Shown here one piece after another: positions 1 to 5,216 of a DNA stretch of 12,887 nucleotides (its first letter is position 1; every line of letters begins with the position of its first letter). The stretch spans positions 1 to 12,887 of the forward strand of contig JAFACJ010000708.1 of assembly GCA_023425615.1 (NCBI GenBank), given 5' to 3'. The notes beneath the pieces are model-generated. The model saw only the letters and a list, made by a program, of their open reading frames with translations, did no database searches and had not been told where the DNA came from. A program made the translations under genes and the position numbers. Source of the DNA: Actinomycetes bacterium. GTDB lineage: Bacteria; Actinomycetota; Actinomycetes; Streptosporangiales; Streptosporangiaceae.

Positions 1-253
1 CCTGTGACGTTTCGCCGGTGCAGTCGGCGGCGTAGAAGTAGGAGTTGCCGAGGAGGGGGATCGCCTCAAGGCATTTCCCGTTGACGATGCTTCTGATCGG
101 CATGGGGTCGGTGGGTACGGGGATGTAGACGGGGCCTTGGGCGGAGGCGGAGGCGGCGGGGCCGAGGCATGCGGCCAGGGCGAGCACCGCGACCGCCAGA
201 AGGCGCGAGGCCGCGCGGTTGAGGGCTGTGCGAGGGATGGATCGTGAAACCAA
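1..253 (-). CDS. small exported protein, possible lipoprotein, partial (C-terminus beyond window)
   Basis: Reading leftwards from a TTG at 253-251, the frame stays open for 84 codons to the window edge. The start is chosen because a purine-rich GAGAGGA lies about six bases upstream. The N-terminus is a classic export signal: Arg at 4, 8, 13 and 17, a hydrophobic core at about 18-31, then ASA before Gln39, a good signal peptidase I site. LAAC at 26-29 also fits a lipobox, so a lipoprotein anchored at Cys29 is an alternative. The mature part starts with a Pro-rich stretch, then a segment with Cys61 and Cys78 (NGKCLEA then ADCTG), which loosely recalls ricin-type beta-trefoil lectin repeats. That resemblance is weak. 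A decayed relative of the mature part lies upstream at 415-743. The function is not recognised; export is the well-supported part. Confidence 0.7.
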   Translation of the reverse strand, partial: MVSRSIPRTALNRAASRLLAVAVLALAACLGPAASASAQGPVYIPVPTDPMPIRSIVNGKCLEAIPLLGNSYFYAADCTGETSQ

Positions 254-335
254 GGCGGTCCTCTCGGGGGACGGGCCGGCGGCGACTCTGCCCCGGCGAG
301 CCAGAACCTATTCCGCGGCCCGGCACACCCGGCAG

Positions 336-379
336 GGGACTTTGTCCCGGCTGCGACACCCGGCCGGGACACCGGTCCC
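336..379. promoter_or_regulatory. two GGGAC/GTCCC dyads upstream of the exported-protein gene
   Basis: GGGAC-TTT-GTCCC occupies 336-348 and GGGAC-ACCG-GTCCC occupies 366-379. Both lie between the end of the decayed copy (415) and the TTG start at 253. Their centres are about 30 bp apart, close to three helical turns. They could be paired operators for the exported-protein gene or short hairpins ending the upstream transcript. No T-tract follows on the minus strand. No convincing -35/-10 pair was found in 254-414. Confidence 0.3.
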
Positions 380-414
380 GCGGGGGCAGGACAAGATCAG
401 GACCGGCCGTGCCA

Positions 415-743
415 TCACACGGGGCGAGCCGGCCTCCACCAGTACTGGTCGGCGGTGGCGCCCCACGTACAGCGGTCGAGACTCACGACGGCGCTGTCGG
501 TCCGCGCCACACAGAGACCGCCGAAGTCGATGTTCCACCCTCCACGGACGGTGTCGTAGGCGAAGGTGAAGAGGGCGTGGTCGTCCGGGCAGCCACCGAG
601 GAACACACGATGCTCCTCGAACCGGGGGGTGGAGACGACGGAGATGCCACGGCGTCAAGGCATCTCCCATCGACGACGCTCCTGACCGGCAGGGGGCCAG
701 GGCGGGTCGACCGGGTCAGCTCGTCCGGGACGCCGCCCTTTCG
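415..743 (-). pseudogene. decayed, frameshifted copy of the neighbouring exported protein
   Basis: On the minus strand one frame reads PLPVRSVVDGRCLDAV, matching PMPIRSIVNGKCLEAI of the gene at 1-253. A second frame, shifted back by one base, continues FLGGCPDDHALF... CTWGATADQYWWRPARPV to a TGA at 417-415. The shift point lies in the interval of about 620-660, which includes a run of six G on the plus strand (624-629). The first frame is bounded upstream by TGA at 746-744, with no start codon or signal peptide before the conserved part, and its 5' side overlaps the 3' end of the coiled-coil gene. At DNA level 66-109 and 655-698 agree at 36 of 44 bases, mostly with transitions. The C-terminal part with Cys spacing and QYWW is mildly ricin-lectin-like. 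I infer a duplicated gene that lost its 5' end and frame. Confidence 0.6.
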
Positions 744-1164
744 TCAGCCCAGACGCGGGCGTCTATCGCATCAAGGATGGCCAGCTCGGCCTGCTCGACC
801 GTCCACCAAGCGAAATCCACCGCACCGATGGCGTCCTCCTCCGCGACCTTGGCGTTTTTTCTGCCATCTTGATATCAAGCTCGTCGCGCTTGCGGTTGAT
901 GCGTTCCTGCAGGTCGTGCATTTTCTCCGTGACGTCGTCCTTCACCGACTGCCATTGGCTCTGTGCCCGCTCGGTGACTTTCTCGGTCTTTTCGCGGGTC
1001 GACTCCCGGCGAGTGGCGATATCTTCCTTGATTTGCTGGATACGCGCTCTGACCTGCTCGCTGTTCTCCTCGCGCGCCTGTCCCACGGCATCCTTCAGAT
1101 CCGCGACCTGCTTCTGCAGGGCGTCAACGCGCTCCCACAACTGCTCAGACTCGCGAACACCCAT
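716..1164 (-). CDS. coiled-coil protein, apparent -1 frameshift at 855-860
   Basis: ATG at 1164-1162 has GGGGGAG five bases upstream on the minus strand. Residues 1-100 are charged and heptad-like (long runs rich in Glu, Lys, Arg, Gln), predicting a long coiled coil. At codons 102-104 there is a run of six A on the minus strand (855-860 on plus). Read as written, the protein leaves its pattern, becomes Arg/Ser/Pro-rich and stops at 763 (133 residues). Stepping back one base gives AEKNAKVAEEDAIGAVDFAW and a clean helical C-terminus rich in Ala and acidic residues, including DAIDARVWADER, stopping at 718-716. The restored product is 149 residues. Small actinobacterial coiled-coil proteins of unknown function commonly end with this kind of Ala/Asp helix. 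The cause could be a base-calling error, a real mutation or slippage on the A run. Confidence 0.65.
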
Positions 1165-1400
1165 TTTCTCCCCCGACCTTGTTCCTCGCCTCGGCCCGAC
1201 CGTCCACGGCCATGCCGATCTGTCACCACAATCTCACCATGGCAACCCCGGTAGAGCTTTACTCGACCATGTGGTAATAAGAAGTGATTTTGAAAATAAG
1301 GGCGAGCCTGCGGGGAAATAGCGTAAGAGGCGACTGGATCGGCTATGCCGCTCTGGTCGAATGTCCGCGTGGGGGGAAGCGAGCGGGCAGGATGCTGCGC
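1165..1400. other. intergenic region between divergent genes, with an AT-rich island
   Basis: This stretch separates the minus-strand coiled-coil gene from the plus-strand ASCH gene. The segment 1270-1306 is distinctly AT-rich for this genome (taataa, ttttgaaaataa) and is the likeliest place for divergent promoters. I could not assign a -35/-10 pair with confidence. The ASCH frame stays open back to 1284, but the residues it would encode before about 1392 do not look like part of that protein. Confidence 0.4.
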
Positions 1401-1925
1401 ATGAGGGGTCTCGGGGATACCGATGGTCCAGTGCAGGAAGGTCTGTTCGCCGCCGCGGAGCCGACGGCTGAGCCTGTGCTGATGGCGCTGCACGCGGAGT
1501 ACTACGAGCTGATCTGGCGGGGTGAGAAGATCCATGAATTCCGGAAGCGGTTCCTCAAGGGGACGCCGGTTCGCTGGTTCGTCTACCTGAACGCACCGGT
1601 CTCCCGGTTGGCCGCGGTGATCGATCTCGGTCCGGCGGTGGTCGATGTTCCCGAGCGGATCGCGGAGATCGCTGAGCGGACGAGGGAGGGCAACGGCGCC
1701 AGCGTGCTCGACTATGTCAGGGGCCTGGAGGAGGCGTTCGCGATTCCGATCCTGGCGGTTCGCGAGTACGCCGGCCTGCCGATCGCGGATCTGCGTGAAG
1801 AGCTGGGTGGCTTCCATCCTCCTCAGGGATATCTACGGCTGAACCATCAGCCTGATCTGCTGGCGCTCGCGGAGAAGATGGCGGCGGACCCGCCGATTCG
1901 GGAGCTGACCGTGCATCATCGGTGA
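1401..1925 (+). CDS. ASCH/PUA-like domain protein
   Basis: This 174-residue protein carries the ASCH signature GxKxxExR as GEKIHEFR at residues 41-48, preceded by MALHAEYYELIW, where ASCH domains usually begin. The domain is a PUA-like beta barrel linked to RNA or nucleotide binding. Residues 28-80 form the recognisable core (VRWFVYLNAP, then VIDLG). Residues 81-174 are mainly helical with no motif that I recognise. The ATG at 1401 is chosen because AGGA lies eight bases upstream; ATG at 1392 and ATG at 1482 are alternatives. The first 25 residues are poorly constrained. The gene stands alone: it is divergent from the coiled-coil gene and ends in a stem-loop that includes its stop codon. Role unknown; RNA or modified-base binding is inferred from the family only. 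Confidence 0.75.
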   Translation: MRGLGDTDGPVQEGLFAAAEPTAEPVLMALHAEYYELIWRGEKIHEFRKRFLKGTPVRWFVYLNAPVSRLAAVIDLGPAVVDVPERIAEIAERTREGNGASVLDYVRGLEEAFAIPILAVREYAGLPIADLREELGGFHPPQGYLRLNHQPDLLALAEKMAADPPIRELTVHHR

Positions 1926-1948
1926 AGGAGCATGCCGCTCCTCTCACC
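1921..1948 (+). terminator. stem-loop at the end of the ASCH gene
   Basis: GGTGA-AGGAGC pairs with GCTCCT-c-TCACC around an ATGCC loop, giving an 11-bp stem with one bulged C at 1943. The ASCH stop codon (1923-1925) sits inside the left arm. No T-tract follows, as is common in high-GC actinomycete terminators. It separates the ASCH gene from the regulator operon. A 10-bp palindrome, CCTCCGGAGG, follows at 1958-1967. Confidence 0.55.
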
Positions 1949-2012
1949 GGTCCTCTCCCTCCGGAGGCACGCGTGGTGGGCCGCCGAAACTGCGCTGATG
2001 CCGAACAGGTCC

Positions 2013-2060
2013 TTGACGGACTGGGGGCCGCGACGGATGGTCGGAGCTGAAACATCCGTC
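2013..2060 (+). promoter_or_regulatory. putative promoter with overlapping inverted repeat, upstream of the regulator operon
   Basis: TTGACG at 2013-2018 and GATGGT at 2036-2041 form a 17-bp spaced -35/-10 pair. A perfect 8-bp inverted repeat, GACGGATG (2032-2039) and CATCCGTC (2053-2060), overlaps the -10 and ends just before the ribosome binding site of the first gene. GACGGA also occurs at 2015-2020 within the -35, 17 bp before the left arm. This arrangement fits a repressor operator, possibly for the XRE regulator encoded in the same operon. The inverted repeat could instead form a 5' leader hairpin with a 13-base loop. Confidence 0.45.
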
Positions 2061-2082
2061 AACCTTGAGGATAGGTGCGCTC

Positions 2083-2460
2083 GTGCTCCTCACGTTCTTG
2101 GGCAAGGATTCCAAGCCGGATGAGTCCCCGACGCTGTACGCGACCGACGAAGACACCTACATCGTGCAGGGCTGGATCGTCACCGACACGGAGATGCTGA
2201 CCAAGCTGGAGGTCTCCGGAGAGGAGACGGTCGTGGAGGTTCCGCCGGGACTGTTCGTTCACCTGATCAACGACGGTGTCCCCGGTACGGTGACGAGTTG
2301 GAAGCCGCCCATCGTCCATGTGACGGAGGGGGGCAACTACATCGTCCAGGGTCGGAGGGTGACCGGCGAAGAGGCCAGGGGCCAGATGGAGATCCCCGGC
2401 CACGAAGACTGCGTAGAGGTCCCGAAAGCGGCGCTGAGGGCTCTGCTCAGCGAAGGGTAG
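2083..2460 (+). CDS. small two-repeat protein of a regulator operon, function unknown
   Basis: GTG at 2083 is chosen because GAGGATAGG lies about seven bases upstream and the protein then begins MLLTFLGKDSKPDESPTLYA, the start I recall for this actinobacterial family. An in-frame TTG at 2065 lacks such a site. The 125-residue protein is an internal duplication: residues 16-57 (PTLYATDEDTYIVQGW... VVEVPPGLF) match residues 76-117 (PIVHVTEGGNYIVQGR... CVEVPKAAL), each with a YIVQG core and a VEVP end. No signal peptide, membrane segment or catalytic motif is visible. The next gene starts three bases after the stop, so they are probably co-translated. Neighbours are a DUF6879 protein and an XRE regulator, so a signalling or partner role is inferred from context only. 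Confidence 0.75.
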   Translation: MLLTFLGKDSKPDESPTLYATDEDTYIVQGWIVTDTEMLTKLEVSGEETVVEVPPGLFVHLINDGVPGTVTSWKPPIVHVTEGGNYIVQGRRVTGEEARGQMEIPGHEDCVEVPKAALRALLSEG

Positions 2461-2463
2461 ACC

Positions 2464-2982
2464 TTGGAACTGATCACGAGTGAGGCGCGGCGGGAGTTCT
2501 TTCGGACTTTCCGCCGTGAAGCGCTGCACTTGGAGATGCGGGACACCTACGGAACCCAGGTGGAGCGTCCGCACCTGGCGAAGTGGGAGGCCGGTGAACG
2601 CGATGATCTCGAATGGCTTCAGCCCTGGTTCGCCACCGTCCGCGAGGTGCGGAGGGCGGGCAAGCTGATGCGGCGCGCTCGGATCGTTTCCGAGCCGGTC
2701 ACCGACTACCAGCGCTGGGTCCTGTCGGACTCGCACCTGTTCACCGAGGCAGGCGAGGAGATCGTGTGGGTTCCGCGCCGCCTGGTCTCGGGCATCGCAC
2801 TGCCGGGGAACGACTTCTGGCTGTTTGATGAAGAGGTGGCGGTCTTCTCGGTGTTCGCGGGGGACGGGCAGGTCGTGGAGCGGCAACTTTGGACCGAGCC
2901 GGACGTCGTTCGCCTGTGCAAGACGGCTTTCGAGGCCGTCTGGACGCTCGGTATCCCCGACCACGAGTACAGGCCCGACTGA
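2464..2982 (+). CDS. DUF6879 family protein
   Basis: A TTG at 2464 with GAAGGG about six bases upstream starts a 172-residue protein (MELITSEARREFFRTFRREA). Composition and length match the DUF6879 family, which in actinomycetes is usually encoded beside XRE/DUF5753 regulators, as here. Residues 54-110 contain a Trp/Phe-rich stretch and RRARIVSEPVTDYQRW. The C-terminal half has LPGNDFWLFDEEVAVF at about 122-137. The same FW-hydrophobic-FD pattern occurs in the C-terminal DUF5753 domain of the next protein, which suggests a related sensing fold without a DNA-binding domain. It is cytosolic, with no signal peptide or membrane segment. It sits three bases after the previous gene and six before the next. 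The family role is unproven; a co-sensor or modulator of the XRE regulator is inferred. Confidence 0.85.
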   Translation: MELITSEARREFFRTFRREALHLEMRDTYGTQVERPHLAKWEAGERDDLEWLQPWFATVREVRRAGKLMRRARIVSEPVTDYQRWVLSDSHLFTEAGEEIVWVPRRLVSGIALPGNDFWLFDEEVAVFSVFAGDGQVVERQLWTEPDVVRLCKTAFEAVWTLGIPDHEYRPD

Positions 2983-2988
2983 TCGAGA

Positions 2989-3837
2989 GTGTCCAGCCAG
3001 GTCGAGCGGGCCCGTCAGGAGTTCGGAGCCCGCCTCAGAGATATCCGCAAGGACGTGCACCCGCCCCTGACGGCGCGGGCGCTCGCATCCATGACAGGCA
3101 TCCACTTCACGAAGATCTCGCGGATCGAGAACGGGCGGCAGTCGCCGACCGAGGAGGACATCAGGGCGATCTGCCAAGCCTGCGGCGCCTCCGATCAGGT
3201 CGCGGATCTGATCGCCACGTTGCGCGGCATCGAGGGCATGTGGGTCGAGTGGCAGCGCCAGTTGCGGGGCGGGCTGAAGCGTCTTCAGGAGAAGGCGTTT
3301 CCACTGTATGAGGACACACGGCGATTCCGCGTCTATGAGTCGGACGTCATTCCCGGGATCCTTCAGACCGCCCACTACTGCTCGGAGATTCTGAAGATCG
3401 CATCTTCGTTCTACGGCACGGCGACCGACTTCGAAGAGGCGGTGGAAGCCCGGATGGAGAAGCAGCGCTATCTCTACCGGGGTGATCGGCGCTTCGCATT
3501 CGTCATCGAGGAACGCACTCTGACGACCGTCTTCGGAAACACGGACGTGATGCTCGGCCAACTCGATCGGCTGCTGGCGGTCTCGACCCTGCCGCGGATC
3601 TCGCTGGGCATCATCCCCACCGGAATCGTCCGGATGCTCTGGCCGGGGGAGGGGTTCTGGATCTTCGATGACCGACTCGTCAAAGTAGAGACGACCTCGG
3701 CCGGTATCAAAGTCACCCAGCCACGTGAGATCGCGCTGTTCGAGAAGGCTTTCAAGGTGCTCCAAGAGCAAGCCGTCTATGGCGCCGACGCGCGGAAGCT
3801 CATCACCGAATCGATGATTGCTCTGCAATATCGGTAA
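2989..3837 (+). CDS. XRE-family HTH regulator with DUF5753 domain
   Basis: The GTG at 2989 begins a 282-residue protein. The ribosome binding site is poor (GATCGAGA), which fits translation coupled to the gene ending six bases earlier. Residues 12-70 form a Cro/C1-type helix-turn-helix: GARLRDIRK, then TARALASMTGIHFTKISRIE and GRQSPTEEDIRAIC. Residues from about 95 are the DUF5753 domain: YEDTRRFRVYESDVIPGILQ, then RMEKQRYL, FVIEERTL, and near the end WPGEGFWIFDDRLVKVET and AFKVLQEQAV. Such regulators are numerous in filamentous actinomycetes and often pair with a DUF397 or DUF6879 gene. Immediately downstream lie a radical SAM gene and a short peptide gene, so it is the best candidate for their control. 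The dyads at 2032-2060 and 3901-3913 are possible sites. Confidence 0.92.
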   Translation: MSSQVERARQEFGARLRDIRKDVHPPLTARALASMTGIHFTKISRIENGRQSPTEEDIRAICQACGASDQVADLIATLRGIEGMWVEWQRQLRGGLKRLQEKAFPLYEDTRRFRVYESDVIPGILQTAHYCSEILKIASSFYGTATDFEEAVEARMEKQRYLYRGDRRFAFVIEERTLTTVFGNTDVMLGQLDRLLAVSTLPRISLGIIPTGIVRMLWPGEGFWIFDDRLVKVETTSAGIKVTQPREIALFEKAFKVLQEQAVYGADARKLITESMIALQYR

Positions 3838-3967
3838 ACATCCTGGGCGTGGCTTTCTCCCCGCTCCTACCGTGTCACCCATGGAGGAACCCGCGCATGA
3901 GCTGATCATCAGCCCCTACATGGGGCGCCACATCATGGTGAGACCCGGCCGTAAGGAAGGCGTGACC
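3838..3967 (+). promoter_or_regulatory. leader region of the radical SAM gene with a 13-bp dyad
   Basis: The 130 bases between the XRE gene and the radical SAM start contain GCTGAT-C-ATCAGC (3901-3913), a perfect dyad around one central base, centred 61 bp before the chosen ATG at 3968. The radical SAM frame is open through this stretch, with an ATG at 3882, so part of it could be coding instead. The ATG at 3882 has no good ribosome binding site. No clear -35/-10 pair was found. Confidence 0.35.
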
Positions 3968-5014
3968 ATGCCCGCCTTCCGGTACCGCGAGATCTCCGCT
4001 GCTCCCGACGACGCCCCTTGCCCGCACTGGCTGGTCGACGCGGCACGCCAGGCGTGGGGTATCGAGCTCGACGGCAGACCGATCGCGCCTTCGGTGCTGG
4101 TCCGTGCCGATTCCGGTCTGGGGTACGGGCGAGCATCGTGGGAGTTCAACCTGGGCTGCAACTACGACTGCGAACACTGCTATCTGGGGATCAAGGACTT
4201 CGTCGGCTTGGAGCTGGCCGACCGGCTCCGGCTGCTGGACGTTCTGCGCGATGCCGGAGTGCTGTGGCTTCAGATCACTGGCGGGGAGCCGATGGTGGAC
4301 CGGCTTTTCACTGAGACCTATGAAGCCGCGTTCGACCAGGGCATGATGCTCACGATCCTCTCCAACGGCTCCCGCCTGTTCCTGCCGAGGATCCTTGAGC
4401 TTCTGACCGGACGTCCGCCCGACCGGATAACCCTCAGCGTCTACGGCGCGACGGAGGCCTCCTACGATGGGCTGACCCGGCGTAAGGGTGCCTACCGGCT
4501 TTTCATGAAGGGCTTGAACGCCGCCCACGAGGCCGGTCTGCCGCTGGCCCTGTCGATGATCGTCACCCGGCACAACGCGCATGAGGTTCCGCAGATGCGC
4601 GCCCTCGCCGAGCGGATCGGCGCATCGATGGACGAGTACACGAACATGGTGCCGACCATCTACGGCGGAGACGAGACGCTCCCGACCCAGTCCGCGTCTC
4701 ACCTGCGGAAGCGGAGACCGTTCACCGGCTGCAATGCCGGGCATACGTTCTTCCATGTCAACCCGTTCGGACAGGCGTCCATCTGCAAAGTCGGACGTGA
4801 CCCGAACATCGACTTGCTCACCGAAGGCGTCGAGGGCCTACGTGGCTTGGGCACGATCGCCGACTCCCTGCTGCTGCGCCAAGGCGGCTGCACTGGCTGC
4901 AGCCTCCAGGGAACCTGCGGCACCTGTATGCCGCTCGTGCAGCTCTACCGCAAGGCCAAGGCTCCCTTGGCCACCTATTGCCAGCACCGCGAGAAGGAGA
5001 GGACCCCCGAATGA
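3968..5014 (+). CDS. radical SAM/SPASM peptide maturase (RiPP-type)
   Basis: The ATG at 3968 has AAGGAAGG seven bases upstream, giving 348 residues; the frame is open further upstream (ATG at 3882). After an N-terminal segment of about 57 residues with no family match that I recognise, WEFNLGCNYDCEHC carries the CX3CX2C motif (Cys64, 68, 71) for the SAM-cleaving 4Fe-4S cluster. TGGEP at 104-108 is the SAM-binding GGE motif. The C-terminus is a SPASM domain: Cys255-X12-G-X4-Cys273, then Cys308-X2-Cys311-X5-Cys317-X2-Cys320 and Cys338, enough to ligate auxiliary Fe-S clusters. Such enzymes modify side chains of ribosomal peptides (thioether, C-C or C-O bonds, epimerisation). The stop overlaps the start of a 47-residue peptide gene (ATGA), strongly suggesting enzyme and substrate. 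No PqqD-like peptide-binding domain is evident. The exact chemistry is unknown. Confidence 0.93.
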   Translation: MPAFRYREISAAPDDAPCPHWLVDAARQAWGIELDGRPIAPSVLVRADSGLGYGRASWEFNLGCNYDCEHCYLGIKDFVGLELADRLRLLDVLRDAGVLWLQITGGEPMVDRLFTETYEAAFDQGMMLTILSNGSRLFLPRILELLTGRPPDRITLSVYGATEASYDGLTRRKGAYRLFMKGLNAAHEAGLPLALSMIVTRHNAHEVPQMRALAERIGASMDEYTNMVPTIYGGDETLPTQSASHLRKRRPFTGCNAGHTFFHVNPFGQASICKVGRDPNIDLLTEGVEGLRGLGTIADSLLLRQGGCTGCSLQGTCGTCMPLVQLYRKAKAPLATYCQHREKERTPE

Positions 5015-5154
5015 CCACCGAGACCCCGACCGTGTCCCCGTCGGACGTCACGCTGGCGATCGAACCGCCCACCGTGACGGTGATCGCCGACATCGACGTG
5101 CTGTCGGAAGGCAATTTGTGCTCCTGCGCCGCAGGTGACGACAACCCGTTCTGA
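5011..5154 (+). CDS. candidate RiPP precursor peptide
   Basis: ATG at 5011 overlaps the radical SAM stop in ATGA, with AAGGAGAGG about nine bases upstream. It encodes 47 residues. Residues 1-11 are Thr/Pro-rich (MTTETPTVSPS). Residues 12-33 alternate hydrophobic and acidic residues (VTLAIEPPTVTVIADIDVLS), as leader peptides bound by maturases often do. The C-terminus is EGNLCSCAAGDDNPF, with Cys37 and Cys39 the only cysteines. I infer a core starting near Gly34 or Leu36. The CSC pair with Asp43, Asp44, Asn45 and Phe47 offers sites for thioether or other cross-links. There is no double-Gly or other obvious cleavage motif except EG at 33-34. A strong stem-loop follows 17 bases after the stop. 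It does not match any named precursor family that I can recall. The function of the mature product is unknown. Confidence 0.82.
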   Translation: MTTETPTVSPSDVTLAIEPPTVTVIADIDVLSEGNLCSCAAGDDNPF

Positions 5155-5171
5155 CCCCGCTGACCGCAACC

Positions 5172-5202
5172 GGGCCCCGGATCGCTTCGGAGATCCGGGC
5201 CC
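5172..5202 (+). terminator. strong stem-loop after the precursor gene
   Basis: GGGCC(C)CCGGATC pairs with GATCCGGGCCC through 11 bp with one bulged C; the apex is C-TTCG-G, a stable UUCG-type tetraloop, next to a G/A mismatch. It lies 17 bases after the precursor stop and 14 bases before the acetyltransferase frame opens. It may terminate the peptide message, protect its 3' end, or act as an attenuator that lowers acetyltransferase expression. TCTCGC follows, with no long T-tract. Confidence 0.75.
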
Positions 5203-5216
5203 TCTCGCATGGGGCC

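Noticed and set aside
855..860. Programmed -1 ribosomal frameshift at the A run
   Set aside because: The zero-frame codons do not make a canonical X-XXY-YYZ slippery heptamer, and no clear downstream pseudoknot was noticed. A missing base is simpler, though slippage is not excluded.
244..1254. 336-codon plus-strand frame across the left end
   Set aside because: Its translation is Arg/Pro/Gly-rich low-complexity sequence. The minus strand carries a signal peptide gene, a related decayed copy and a coiled-coil gene with good ribosome binding sites.
2059..3909. 616-codon open frame on the minus strand opposite the regulator genes
   Set aside because: It is antisense to three well-supported plus-strand genes, is Asp/Arg/Leu/Pro/His-rich with no domain, and arises from the high-GC codon bias of the opposite strand.
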